Shown here one piece after another: positions 24,525 through 33,858 of a stretch of 64,000 nucleotides of DNA. Under the pieces are notes generated by a model. That model had not been told where the DNA came from, ran no database searches, and saw nothing but the letters and a program-made list of their open reading frames with translations. Each line of letters begins with the position of its first letter. Within the stretch, counting starts at the first letter, position 1. The position numbers and the translations under genes are program-made. The DNA comes from an uncultured Flavobacteriaceae bacterium. Its GTDB lineage: Bacteria > Bacteroidota > Bacteroidia > Flavobacteriales > Flavobacteriaceae. The stretch lies in assembly GCA_913065125.1 (NCBI GenBank), contig CAJYAG010000001.1, positions 372,001-436,000 of the forward strand, written 5' to 3'.

Positions 24525-25763
24525 CTAAACCTTCAACTTCTTTACCAACTTTCCAACAGTTAATCCTTGAACAATTATTGAGAAGATAACAACGATATAG
24601 GTAATTACCAAGAATAAATCTCTGTGCATTTCATTGGTCAATCCTAAAGCTAAAGCGATGGAGATTCCGCCACGCAAACCACCCCAAGTCATAATTAAGT
24701 TGGTGTTTGGCACAAAGTCTAGTTTCTTTCTAAAGAAGTTAATCGGAATTAATAAGGATAAGAATCTACATACTAATATTAACGGAATTGCAATCAATCC
24801 AGCAATAATATAATCGCCTTCTACTACTAAAACCAACATTTCCATTCCGATCATCACAAACAAAATAGCATTCAATAAAATATCTAGTAATTCCCAAAAT
24901 TTATCTACATAATGTTCTGTAGTTTCAGACATTGCAGAATTCCGAACGGTATCGTTACCTACAATTAAACCAGCTGTAACCATGGCTAATGGAGCAGATA
25001 CATGTATATACTGCGCAATTACTGTCCCGCCCATTACTGCCGCAACGGTAATAATTACTTCAATATCATAATCGTCTATAGATTTTAACAAGCGATAGGT
25101 AATCCATCCTAAAATGGCTCCTAATAAAATCCCTCCCAACACTTCTTTTCCAAAGAGTTGTACTACATCTAAAACTTCTATTTTATCCACTCCAAAAGAA
25201 GCTATTTGAAAAATAGTTAAGAACACTACCACTCCAACGCCATCATTAAATAATGATTCGCCAACAATTTTTGCTTCTAGTTTTTTAGGAACATTGGCTT
25301 TCTTTAAAATTCCGAGTACAGCAATCGGATCTGTTGGAGAGATCAAAGCACCAAAAAGTAAACAATAAATAAAACCTACTTGCATCCCAACAAGCTGCAA
25401 CACGTAATACATACTAATTCCTACTAAAAAAGTGGATGCTAAAACCCCTAAAGTAGAAAACATAAGCACTGGCCAACGTTGTATTTTTAGCTGGTTAAAG
25501 TTGGTATGCAAAGCGCCTGCAAACAACAGGAAACTCAGCATTTCTTCTAACAACAATTCTCTAAAATCTATTTTAGAAATCATTTCTTTTTCAAAATTCA
25601 ACAACGTAGGATCTAAATAACTCAACGCAATTACAAATAGTGTAAATACAATGGTAATCATCATTAAGCCAATAGTATTTGGCAGTTTTAAAAAGCGGAC
25701 ATTGAGATACCCAAATAGTGCAGCTAAAAAAATAAGTATGGTGGCAATTAAATAAGTATCCAT
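24525..25763 (-). CDS. Na+/H+ antiporter of the CPA1 (NhaP-like) family
   Basis: A 412-residue membrane protein with about 12 helices. Diagnostic blocks are [20 protein letters not shown] (the ion-site aspartate region), [16 protein letters not shown], and [17 protein letters not shown] near the C-terminus. It exchanges cytoplasmic sodium (or potassium) for protons across the inner membrane, in keeping with a marine habitat. There is no cytoplasmic TrkA-type extension. The stop abuts the rmuC stop with no spacer, so the two transcripts overlap at their 3' ends. Confidence 0.92.
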   Translation of the reverse strand: MDTYLIATILIFLAALFGYLNVRFLKLPNTIGLMMITIVFTLFVIALSYLDPTLLNFEKEMISKIDFRELLLEEMLSFLLFAGALHTNFNQLKIQRWPVLMFSTLGVLASTFLVGISMYYVLQLVGMQVGFIYCLLFGALISPTDPIAVLGILKKANVPKKLEAKIVGESLFNDGVGVVVFLTIFQIASFGVDKIEVLDVVQLFGKEVLGGILLGAILGWITYRLLKSIDDYDIEVIITVAAVMGGTVIAQYIHVSAPLAMVTAGLIVGNDTVRNSAMSETTEHYVDKFWELLDILLNAILFVMIGMEMLVLVVEGDYIIAGLIAIPLILVCRFLSLLIPINFFRKKLDFVPNTNLIMTWGGLRGGISIALALGLTNEMHRDLFLVITYIVVIFSIIVQGLTVGKLVKKLKV

Positions 25764-25823
25764 TGTTGTGTGATTTTAAAAGTATAAATATATAACTAAC
25801 TATTGTTCTTTACTAAAAAACAA

Positions 25824-25849
25824 AAAAGCAGCCAAAGTTGGCTGCTTTT
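25824..25849 (-). terminator. terminator downstream of glyA
   Basis: AAAAGCAGCCAA and TTGGCTGCTTTT pair as 12 base pairs around AG. It lies about 80 bases beyond the glyA stop, with a degenerate palindromic repeat in between. Confidence 0.8.
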
Positions 25850-25864
25850 ATATATAAATTAGAT

Positions 25865-25890
25865 TGTCAGGTCGAGCGGAGTCAATGAGG
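25865..25890. repeat. degenerate palindromic repeat, copy E
   Basis: TGTCA, two mismatches, then TCGAGCGGAGTC match copy D of topB. The distal arm has decayed. It lies between the glyA stop and its terminator. Confidence 0.65.
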
Positions 25891-25927
25891 AGACAATGTG
25901 GTTGCATTGACCAAACAATCTTATCGT

Positions 25928-27202
25928 TTACATCACAAACAAACGTCTTGCAGACATCATTTCTTCTACGCGTTCTCCGATTGCTGCTAAAGCGGCATCG
26001 TTATCGTGGTTCTGAATGGCTTCATCTATAAAGTCAACAACTTGTTGCATGTCTGTTTCTTTTAAACCTCTTGTGGTTACTGCCGGAGTTCCAATTCTGA
26101 TTCCAGATGTTACAAACGGACTTTTATCATCAAAAGGCACCATGTTTTTGTTTACGGTAATGTCTGCTTTACCAAGAGCTATTTCGGCATCTTTACCAGA
26201 AATGTCTTTATTTCTTAAGTCGATTAACATCATGTGGTTGTCTGTTCCTCCAGAAATAATATGATATCCTTTTCCTACAAATGCTGCTGCCATTGCTGCT
26301 GCATTTTCTTTTACTTGCAATTGGTATTCTAAAAACTCATCCGTCAATGCTTCACCAAAAGCAATTGCTTTGGCTGCAATAACGTGTTCTAACGGTCCGC
26401 CTTGATTCCCAGGAAACACTGCCGAGTTAATTAATGTAGACATCTTTTTAGGTTTTCCACTTTTTAAAGTTTCTCCAAACGGATTGTCAAAATCTTTCCC
26501 AATTAGAATCATTCCTCCTCTTGGCCCACGTAATGTTTTGTGTGTTGTAGTTGTAACAACATGACAATGTGGTAACGGATCGTTTAAAATTCCTTTGGCA
26601 ATCAATCCCGCAGGATGTGAAATATCTGCCATTAAAATAGCTCCGACACTATCTGCAATTTTTCTAAAACGCTCAAAGTCCATATCTCTAGAATAGGCAG
26701 AAGCGCCCGCAATAATTAACTTTGGTTGGTGCTTTTTAGCTTGTGCTTCTATATGATTGTAATCTATCCTTCCGGTTTCTTTATCAACTCCATAAAAAAC
26801 AGGATTGTACAATTTACCAGAAAAGTTTACTGGCGATCCGTGAGTTAAATGTCCACCGTGCGATAAATCGAATCCTAAAATAGTGTCGCCTGGTTGTAGA
26901 CAAGCTGCAAATACTGCGGTGTTAGCTTGACTGCCAGAATGTGGTTGTACGTTTACATACTCTGCACCAAACAATTCTTTGGCCCTATCAATAGCAATTT
27001 GTTCTACAATATCTACAATTTCGCATCCGCCGTAATAGCGTTTACCTGGGTATCCTTCAGCATATTTGTTGGTTAAAATAGAGCCTTGGGCTTGCATTAC
27101 TTGGTCGCTTACAAAGTTTTCTGAAGCGATTAGTTCTAAGCCATTTTGTTGTCTTTCTTTTTCTTCTTGAATCAGGTCAAAAATTTGATTATCTAGTTGC
27201 AT
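25928..27202 (-). CDS. glyA: serine hydroxymethyltransferase
   Basis: A 424-residue PLP enzyme interconverting serine plus tetrahydrofolate with glycine plus methylene-tetrahydrofolate. It has [41 protein letters not shown], the PLP lysine in [11 protein letters not shown], and [17 protein letters not shown]. The start at 27200-27202 ([11 protein letters not shown]) matches the family. A longer frame from 27253 would begin upstream of the -7 box at 27228-27235 and is rejected. It is a single gene. Together with gcvT nearby it feeds one-carbon metabolism. Confidence 0.97.
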   Translation of the reverse strand: MQLDNQIFDLIQEEKERQQNGLELIASENFVSDQVMQAQGSILTNKYAEGYPGKRYYGGCEIVDIVEQIAIDRAKELFGAEYVNVQPHSGSQANTAVFAACLQPGDTILGFDLSHGGHLTHGSPVNFSGKLYNPVFYGVDKETGRIDYNHIEAQAKKHQPKLIIAGASAYSRDMDFERFRKIADSVGAILMADISHPAGLIAKGILNDPLPHCHVVTTTTHKTLRGPRGGMILIGKDFDNPFGETLKSGKPKKMSTLINSAVFPGNQGGPLEHVIAAKAIAFGEALTDEFLEYQLQVKENAAAMAAAFVGKGYHIISGGTDNHMMLIDLRNKDISGKDAEIALGKADITVNKNMVPFDDKSPFVTSGIRIGTPAVTTRGLKETDMQQVVDFIDEAIQNHDNDAALAAIGERVEEMMSARRLFVM

Positions 27203-27227
27203 TGGTGTTTGTTTATTAAAAGATTCC

Positions 27228-27235
27228 CAAAAATA
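27228..27235 (-). promoter_or_regulatory. -7 box of glyA
   Basis: TATTTTTG on the minus strand, 25 bases before the chosen ATG. It lies inside the longer open frame and so decides the start. Confidence 0.45.
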
Positions 27236-27325
27236 GTAAAAATCATTTTGCAACTATCAACTTTCTACTATATTTGATAAAATTTTAATAACATTGGTTT
27301 AAAAACTAATACGATATATATTCAA

Positions 27326-28615
27326 ATGAAATTAATTGCAAATAATCCCAATAGAAAATCGTGGCTTGAGGTTTCTAAAGATTCCGATTTCCCAATACAA
27401 AACATCCCATTTGGGGTATTTATAACGAAAGATGATATTATTACCATCGGAACACGAATTGGAGATTACGCCATCGATTTAGGTGCTTTGCATCAATTAG
27501 GATATTTTGAAGGAATTCCACTTACAGACGATATCTTCCTCCAAGATTCTCTAAACGATTTTATTGCAGACGGACGTAAAACATGGCGTTTGGTACGTAA
27601 TAGAATTGCAGAGATCTTTGATGTTACAAAAAGCGGTTTAAGAGATCATAAAGAGCACAAGTCAGAAATCATTTTTAGAATGGATGAAATAGAAATGTTA
27701 TTGCCAGTTACTGTGGGCGATTATACAGATTTCTATGCAAGTAAAGAACACGCAACAAACGTAGGTACTTTATTCCGTGATCCAGAAAATGCCTTAATGC
27801 CAAACTGGTTGCATGTACCTATTGGGTATCATGGTAGAAGTTCTTCTATCATTCCGTCTGGTACACCTATTAGAAGACCTTACGGACAATCGAAACCTGC
27901 TGAAGGAACCAATACTCCGGGATTTGGTCCCTCTAAATTATTAGACTTCGAACTAGAAATGGCGTTTATCACTACAGATTCTAATACCTTAGGAGATCGT
28001 ATTTCTATTGAAGAAGCAGAAGAATATATTTTCGGAATGGTCTTATTTAACGACTGGTCGGCAAGAGATATACAAGCTTGGGAATACCAACCTTTAGGCC
28101 CATTTTTAGGAAAGAACTTTGCTTCTACCATTTCTCCTTGGATTGTTACGTTGGATGCTTTAGAGCCTTTTAGAACTGATAATCCGAAGCAAGTACACAA
28201 ACCTTTGCCATATTTACAAATTGATGGTAAGAAGAGTTACGACATCAAATTGCAAGTAGGTATTAAACCAGAAGGAAAAGAAGAAACGGTGGTTGCCAAC
28301 TCTAACTTTAAATATATGTATTGGACCATGGTGCAACAATTGGCGCATCATACTGTAAATGGTTGTCCGGTAGAAGCTGGAGACATGATGGGTTCTGGTA
28401 CTATTTCTGGCCCTACAAAAGACAGTTATGGTTCTATGCTAGAGTTGTCTTGGCGTGGTCAAAATCCTATTAAATTAAACGACGGTTCTGAGCGTAAATT
28501 TATCAATGATAATGATACGGTTATTATGCGTGCTTATTGTGAAAACGAGGAACGTAGAATTGGTTTTGGAGAATGTACTGGTAAAGTATTGCCTGCGATT
28601 CCGTTTAAGAAGTAA
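27326..28615 (+). CDS. fahA: fumarylacetoacetase
   Basis: A 429-residue enzyme of the tyrosine breakdown pathway, splitting fumarylacetoacetate into fumarate and acetoacetate in the cytoplasm. The N-terminal SH3-like domain is followed by the catalytic domain with YTDFYASKEHATNVGTLF, WLHVPIGYHGRSSSIIPSGT, and DWSARDIQAWEYQPLGPFLG, which match the eukaryotic-type full-length enzyme. ELEMAF carries metal-binding glutamates. It is divergent from glyA and followed by a terminator. The other tyrosine-pathway genes are not in the window. Confidence 0.95.
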   Translation: MKLIANNPNRKSWLEVSKDSDFPIQNIPFGVFITKDDIITIGTRIGDYAIDLGALHQLGYFEGIPLTDDIFLQDSLNDFIADGRKTWRLVRNRIAEIFDVTKSGLRDHKEHKSEIIFRMDEIEMLLPVTVGDYTDFYASKEHATNVGTLFRDPENALMPNWLHVPIGYHGRSSSIIPSGTPIRRPYGQSKPAEGTNTPGFGPSKLLDFELEMAFITTDSNTLGDRISIEEAEEYIFGMVLFNDWSARDIQAWEYQPLGPFLGKNFASTISPWIVTLDALEPFRTDNPKQVHKPLPYLQIDGKKSYDIKLQVGIKPEGKEETVVANSNFKYMYWTMVQQLAHHTVNGCPVEAGDMMGSGTISGPTKDSYGSMLELSWRGQNPIKLNDGSERKFINDNDTVIMRAYCENEERRIGFGECTGKVLPAIPFKK

Positions 28616-28643
28616 TGTGTTCAACAAATTGAAACAATATAAT

Positions 28644-28671
28644 AAGGATGCTCTATGAGTGTCCTTTTTTT
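28644..28671 (+). terminator. terminator of fahA
   Basis: AAGGATGCTC and GAGTGTCCTT pair over TAT with two G-T wobbles, followed by a run of T. Confidence 0.7.
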
Positions 28672-28695
28672 ATACTCCACCCTATTTATATCATA

Positions 28696-28724
28696 GTGTC
28701 ATTCCTGCCAAAGCAGGAATCTAT
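28696..28724. repeat. palindromic repeat with CCTGC-type stem, copy F
   Basis: GTCATTCCTGC-CAAA-GCAGGAATCT: an exact 8-base-pair stem (28701-28708 with 28713-28720). It starts GTCAT and ends ATCT like the TCGAG-type copies but has a different stem, so it looks like a second variant of the same kind of element. Confidence 0.65.
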
Positions 28725-29142
28725 CTTTATCGAAATAAAAAAACTTTTTGATAATATATAAAAAAACAAAGCATTTATTTAATATTCTGGATTTAAAACC
28801 TGCATGCTTCTGATTTTTGTAATAATTCAAGATATGTGAAATAGAGAAGTATACAAAATAGCTTGCAGTCTGACAGGTAACGTGAAACGCGTTGTAAGGT
28901 TATAGAAAATTAAAAATAAGTTTATATTTTTGGTTCTTTTCATCAATGGAAGAGAACAATATATAAATTAACTCTTTATCGTTATTATTTTTTCTCTCCT
29001 CCTTTCTATTTCGTTTAATAATAGTATTTTTAGCTTCAAACATAAAAATATCTTTAAAAACTTAAATCTATATATGCTTCATCATAAACTATTCTTCTTC
29101 TTGGTTTGGCTTACTTAATTTATGCAATAAAACTCAACAAAA

Positions 29143-30465
29143 ATGTCCATTAGCAATAATCAAAAAAAATTAAAACGTGTGGTAAGTGTAACAGGCTTAT
29201 CACTTAATATTATAAACATAACTATTGGTGCGGGTATTTTTGCTTTACCTGCAATTGTAGGTGTAGAACTAGGCGCATTTAGTGTTTTCGCTTATATATT
29301 TTGTGGGATTATGATGGCAGCCATAATGCTTTGTTATGCAGAGATAGGAACACGCATTACAAATACTGGAGGTAGTTATGCTTATGTAGTTGCTGTATTT
29401 GGTAATTTTGCGGGGTTTATAGTAAATTGGTTGGTTGTTTTTGGCTTTAGTATTTTAGCAGGTGCAGCACTAATGAATGTGATTGCTGATTCTCTTGCTG
29501 TACTTTTTCCTGTGTTCGCAAATCTATGGATTCGCGGTTCATTATATTTTGTAATTCTCTTATCTTTAGTGCTGACAAATATTCGTGGAGCAAAACAAAG
29601 TATTACTTTTATAAAAGGGATTACAATCATAAAATTACTCCCATTGTTTTGTATTATTATCTTTGGTTTCAGTCTTGTAAATCCAAATAATTTTCAATGG
29701 GAACATTTACCTACAGTTAATACATTTGGTAATACAACTCTTGTTTTATTTTTTGCCTTTGTCGGTTTTGAATTAGCATTAGGTACAAGTGGAGAAATCA
29801 AAAATCCGAAACGAACTATCCCTTTAGGTATTTTGTTTGGTGGTGCATCAGTAATTATTTTGTATTTGGTATTGCAAATAATTACACAAGGTATTCTCGG
29901 ACAACAAATGGAATCGGTTAAAGACGCACCTTTAGCAGCAGTTGCAGAAAGAATTGTGGGTTCTTTTGGTGGTACGATACTATTGATTGCCGCTGCTGTT
30001 TCGTGCTTTGGTACGATAAGCTCCATTGTTTTAAATACACCTCGCGTATTATATGCAGGTGCTAATGATGGGTTATTTCCAAAATTTCTTAGTAAAATAC
30101 ACCAAAAATTTGCGACTCCTTATTGGTCTATAATTTGTTTGGCTGCAATGATATTTATTTTTTCTGTTTCAAGCGGGTTTAAACAATTAGCAATAATGGC
30201 AAGTGCTTCTATACTTCTTATTTACCTGTTTGTTATTTTGGCAACTATAAAATTAAGAATGAAGAAAAAAAGTATCTCTAAAGAAACATTTAAAGTCCCT
30301 GGTGGATTGATAATTCCAAGTATAGGTATTGCATCTATTATTTGGTTATTGAGCAGTTTAAAAAAAGGGGAAGTGGTTTCAATAGTTCTTTTTATTGTCT
30401 TTATAACTGCAATCTACTTTGTAATGAGATTGGTGAAAAACAAAATAACAAAGCCTAAAGAATAG
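29143..30465 (+). CDS. APC family amino acid permease
   Basis: A 440-residue transporter with about 12 transmembrane helices. The first helix has the APC substrate-site motif (ITIGAGIFALPAIVG, that is GxGIF). Further blocks are GGSYAYVVAVFGNFAGF and FFAFVGFELALGTSGEIKNP, followed by KRTIPLGI. It imports amino acids by proton or sodium symport; the substrate is not readable. It lies just upstream, in the same direction, of the serine hydrolase, D-aminoacylase-like and D-amino-acid oxidase genes. That makes D-amino acids or peptide-derived amino acids plausible cargo. The 160-base gap means it may have its own transcript. Confidence 0.88.
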   Translation: MSISNNQKKLKRVVSVTGLSLNIINITIGAGIFALPAIVGVELGAFSVFAYIFCGIMMAAIMLCYAEIGTRITNTGGSYAYVVAVFGNFAGFIVNWLVVFGFSILAGAALMNVIADSLAVLFPVFANLWIRGSLYFVILLSLVLTNIRGAKQSITFIKGITIIKLLPLFCIIIFGFSLVNPNNFQWEHLPTVNTFGNTTLVLFFAFVGFELALGTSGEIKNPKRTIPLGILFGGASVIILYLVLQIITQGILGQQMESVKDAPLAAVAERIVGSFGGTILLIAAAVSCFGTISSIVLNTPRVLYAGANDGLFPKFLSKIHQKFATPYWSIICLAAMIFIFSVSSGFKQLAIMASASILLIYLFVILATIKLRMKKKSISKETFKVPGGLIIPSIGIASIIWLLSSLKKGEVVSIVLFIVFITAIYFVMRLVKNKITKPKE

Positions 30466-30625
30466 TAACACAACAAGGATTGGTTTATAAATTTAATGCG
30501 TTGTACTAGCCTATCTACAAAAATATTTGGGTTTTCCATTCGGATTTTATTTGCTAAATTTAGTGCTTAAATCATGTACATAAACCTTGGCAACAAGCCG
30601 GACTTTATAGTAAAACAAATTTAAT
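30466..30625. other. intergenic region with cassette-like sequence
   Basis: It contains TAACACAACAAGG just after the permease stop and CCTTGGCAACAAGCCGGAC before the next gene. The second part is richer in G and C than its surroundings. It reminds me of short conserved pieces that follow accessory genes in flavobacteria, but I cannot name it. No reading frame is seen. Confidence 0.3.
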
Positions 30626-32413
30626 ATGCAAACAAAATACATTACCTGCCTGCTTCTTTTTATGAGCACAACTTTTTTTGCACAAACTAAGCTTAATGAA
30701 AAAAGCCTTGACAAAAAGCTCAAAGAATTACAAAAAGCGACTCAAACTGTAGGTTTTTCAGTTGCAATAGTTAAAGGAAATAAAATTATCTACTCCAAAG
30801 GATTTGGATACAGAGATTTAGATAAAAAATTAAAAGCAGACGAAAACACCTTATTTGCCATTGGCTCAACTACAAAAGCATTTACTGTAGGTTTACTTGG
30901 TATTATGGAAAAAGAAAAAGGCCTAAAATTTACAGACAGTCCTCGAAAATATTTACCAAAATTAGATTTTTATAACGATGAGTTAAACAATAAAATCACC
31001 ATTTTAGATATTATAAGTCACCGAACAGGTTTACCTCGACATGATTTTTCTTGGTATCTATTTCCTTCTGAAAGTAAAGACAGCCTTTTGGCTCGTATAA
31101 AATATCAAGAACCATTTACTGGAATAAGACAGCAATGGTTTTATAATAATTTCATGTATTTAGCTCAAGGTTTAATTACAGAAAAATTAACAGGGAAAAG
31201 TTGGGAAGACAATGTTCGAGAACGTTTTTTTAAACCACTTCAGATGTCGACTTCAAACTTAACTATTGAAGAGCTACAAAAACAATCTAATATTTCTAAA
31301 GGGTATTCATTACAAAATTTTGAAACCAACACATTAACCCCTTACTACAATATTGCAGCAATTAGCCCTGCTGGAAGCATAAATAGTAGTGCAAAAGAAA
31401 TGGCAAACTGGCTAAAGATTTGGTTAAATGAGGGAAAATTTAACAACTCCCAAGTTTTACCTAAAAAATATGTTGAAAAGGCCATCAACCCTTTAATGTT
31501 AGTTGGTGGCGGAATCGCTGACAAACAATTTCCAGATCAACATTTAAATAGCTATGGATATGCCTGGTTTACGTCTTCTTACAAAGGGCATTACAGATTA
31601 GAACATGGCGGAAATATAGATGGATTTACAGCAAATGTTTCTTTTTTCCCTACCGATAAAATTGGAGTTGTAGTACTCGCCAATCAAAATGGTTCTTTAT
31701 TACCTACTTTAATTAGAAACGCCATTTCTGATGAAATTTTAAACCTAAAAGAAACCGATTGGGTTGGCTATTACCAAAAAAGAATAGACCAAGCTAAAAG
31801 GCAACTAAGAGGAAACAAAAAGAAAGAAAAAGAAAACAAAGTTTCCAACACCAAACCAATACATAGCTTAACAGAATATACAGGAAGTTACAACCATAAA
31901 GGATACGGAACTTTTAAAATTGAAATGAAAAACGATTCCCTTTGGGCAAAATTCACAAGAGAAAAAGCCTATTTGAAACACGTACATTATGATATTTTCA
32001 AACCAAATGCAGTTAAAAAAAACAAAGTAACTACAGGCGGTTTTGGGTTTAATTTCAACTTTCAAACCAATGATTTAGGAGACATCGAGTCTGTAAAACT
32101 AAAATTAGAACCTACGTTAAAACCACTCGTTTTTAAAAGAAGCCTAGAAGAAGTAACCGTTACTAAAAAAACCTTAAACAAATATGTAGGTAGTTATCTA
32201 CTCTCTGGAACCGAGGTACAAATCGCTATTAAAAATAAAAACTTAACCCTTTCTATACCCGGACAGCCAGAATATACGTTGATCCCCATAAAAGAATCAG
32301 TGTTTTCAATCAAAGGATTAGCAGGATACAAAGCAGAGTTTAAAGAGAACAGTGGTAAATTAAATTTAGTGCTACATCAACCTAACGGAACCTTTACAGC
32401 CATAAAAAAATAA
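30626..32413 (+). CDS. class C beta-lactamase-like serine hydrolase, exported
   Basis: A 595-residue exported hydrolase with signal peptide ending TTFFAQ near 20. The beta-lactamase/penicillin-binding domain has S81 and K84 in GSTTK, the YNN motif at 173-175, and HGG in LEHGGNIDGF. The remaining part from about 410 carries DUF3471-type beta domains (YTGSYNHKGYGTFKIEMKND, then KYVGSYLLSG). Related proteins are D-aminopeptidases, esterases or D,D-peptidases. Here the next two genes handle N-acyl-D-amino acids and D-amino acids, so release of D-residues from peptides or peptidoglycan is likely. It ends 2 bases before the next gene. Confidence 0.88.
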   Translation: MQTKYITCLLLFMSTTFFAQTKLNEKSLDKKLKELQKATQTVGFSVAIVKGNKIIYSKGFGYRDLDKKLKADENTLFAIGSTTKAFTVGLLGIMEKEKGLKFTDSPRKYLPKLDFYNDELNNKITILDIISHRTGLPRHDFSWYLFPSESKDSLLARIKYQEPFTGIRQQWFYNNFMYLAQGLITEKLTGKSWEDNVRERFFKPLQMSTSNLTIEELQKQSNISKGYSLQNFETNTLTPYYNIAAISPAGSINSSAKEMANWLKIWLNEGKFNNSQVLPKKYVEKAINPLMLVGGGIADKQFPDQHLNSYGYAWFTSSYKGHYRLEHGGNIDGFTANVSFFPTDKIGVVVLANQNGSLLPTLIRNAISDEILNLKETDWVGYYQKRIDQAKRQLRGNKKKEKENKVSNTKPIHSLTEYTGSYNHKGYGTFKIEMKNDSLWAKFTREKAYLKHVHYDIFKPNAVKKNKVTTGGFGFNFNFQTNDLGDIESVKLKLEPTLKPLVFKRSLEEVTVTKKTLNKYVGSYLLSGTEVQIAIKNKNLTLSIPGQPEYTLIPIKESVFSIKGLAGYKAEFKENSGKLNLVLHQPNGTFTAIKK

Positions 32414-32415
32414 CA

Positions 32416-33858
32416 ATGATTTTAAAAAGACATCTATTTTTAGCAATGCTAATTGCTCTTGTTTCATGTAATTCGAACAAAAAAACATCCTATGATATTG
32501 TCATAGAAAATGCTCGAGTTATTGACCCCGAAACCAAGACAGATAAGATATTGAACGTGGCTATTTCTGGTGATAAAATTGTAGAAATAAGCAACAACAA
32601 GCTAATAGAAATTAAAACGATAGATGGAACAGGTAAAATTCTATCTCCTGGTTTTATAGACTTACACGCACACGGACAAACCAACAAAGAAAACGAATAC
32701 CAAGCTTTTGATGGGGTCACTACTGCATTAGAATTAGAAATTGGTGTAGATACCTTAGCGCAATTTTACCAAGCTAGAAAAGGAAATTCCTTATTAAATT
32801 ATGGTGCATCTGCAAGTCAGTTAGCGTACAGAAACAAAACAATTGCAAACAACGATCGAGTTTATAGAAGTATTTTCCGAGAACTAAAAGATCCTGTTGC
32901 AGAGCAACAACTACCAGAAAGCAAGTTTCCTATTCTTAGAAACAAACTAAAAAATGCTCTACATAATGGAGCAATAGGTATTGGAATTCCTGTTGGTTAT
33001 TTACCAAACGCTTCTATAAAAGAAATTGCCGATGTGTATGCTTTTGCTGGAGAAATTAAAGTCCCTGTGTTTTCTCATGTCAGAGAGGGCGGCGCTATTG
33101 CTTTTCAGCAAGTGATTTCTGATGCCATACTAAACAAAACACAATTGCACATTTGTCATCTACCGAGCATGGCAAGAAAAGATATTGATTTTTGCTTGAA
33201 AGAAATAGAAAAAGCACAAGCGTTAGGATTTCCCATTACAACAGAACTATATCCTTACACTGCAGGAAATACCGAAATTGGCTCTGCAATTTTTAATGAA
33301 GGTTGGCAAGAAAGGTTAGGTTGTACATATGAAGATTTACAATGGGTTAAAACCAACGAACGTTTAACCGCAGAAACTTTTGAAAAATACAGAAAACAAG
33401 GTGGTTCTGTTATTGTGCATATGATGAAAGAAAGTTGGGTAGATAAAGTAATTGCTTCTAACGTATCTATGATTGCTAGTGATGGTGGAGGATATTCGCC
33501 AGCAGGTCATCCAAGAGGATCCGGTACTTTTAGCAAAACAATTAGAGAATATGTGAACGAAAAAAAATTAATAAGTATTAATACTGCAATCCATAAAATG
33601 ACTTTAATGCCAGCTAAAGTGCTAGAAAATATAGTTCCTGATATGAAATTAAGAGGTAGAATTCAAAAAGGGTGTTATGCAGATGTATTGCTTTTTGATG
33701 TAACTAAAGTAAAAGACAATGCCACTTATAGCAATGGTTTTGTAAAATCATCAGGAATGGATTATGTGATTGTAAATGGCACTATTCTTATTGAAAATGG
33801 TAAAATGCAAACAAACACTTTCCCTGGAAAAGGTATAAAAAGTGAAATAAAATTATGA
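32416..33858 (+). CDS. D-aminoacylase-like amidohydrolase, lipoprotein
   Basis: A 480-residue amidohydrolase with a lipobox (ALVSC at 18). The composite beta-barrel start (IVIENARVIDPETKTDKILN) is followed by metal ligands H84 and H86 in DLHAHG, then FSHVREGG, LHICHLPSM, and the catalytic aspartate in IASDGGGYSPAGHPRGSGTF. The last block is characteristic of N-acyl-D-amino-acid or D-glutamate deacylases. It probably frees D-amino acids in the periplasm. Its stop overlaps the next ATG by 4 bases (ATGA), so the pair is translationally coupled with the D-amino-acid oxidase. Confidence 0.88.
   Translation: MILKRHLFLAMLIALVSCNSNKKTSYDIVIENARVIDPETKTDKILNVAISGDKIVEISNNKLIEIKTIDGTGKILSPGFIDLHAHGQTNKENEYQAFDGVTTALELEIGVDTLAQFYQARKGNSLLNYGASASQLAYRNKTIANNDRVYRSIFRELKDPVAEQQLPESKFPILRNKLKNALHNGAIGIGIPVGYLPNASIKEIADVYAFAGEIKVPVFSHVREGGAIAFQQVISDAILNKTQLHICHLPSMARKDIDFCLKEIEKAQALGFPITTELYPYTAGNTEIGSAIFNEGWQERLGCTYEDLQWVKTNERLTAETFEKYRKQGGSVIVHMMKESWVDKVIASNVSMIASDGGGYSPAGHPRGSGTFSKTIREYVNEKKLISINTAIHKMTLMPAKVLENIVPDMKLRGRIQKGCYADVLLFDVTKVKDNATYSNGFVKSSGMDYVIVNGTILIENGKMQTNTFPGKGIKSEIKL

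Larger units (their letters stand above)
28616..29142. other. 527-base intergenic region
   Basis: It holds the fahA terminator (28644-28671), a CCTGC-type palindromic repeat (28696-28724), and a 9-base-pair hairpin near 28933-28957 (GTTCTTTTC paired with GAAGAGAAC, one wobble). The rest is AT-rich with no convincing reading frame and no clear promoter box for the permease gene. Confidence 0.5.

Noticed and set aside
27203..27253. Longer N-terminus for glyA
   Set aside because: The upstream ATG precedes the -7 box and adds 17 residues not found in the family.
28860..28910. GGTAACGTGAAACGCGTTG as a third-type ECF promoter
   Set aside because: GTAAC is present but no CGTC follows at 16 bases, and the next gene is over 200 bases away.
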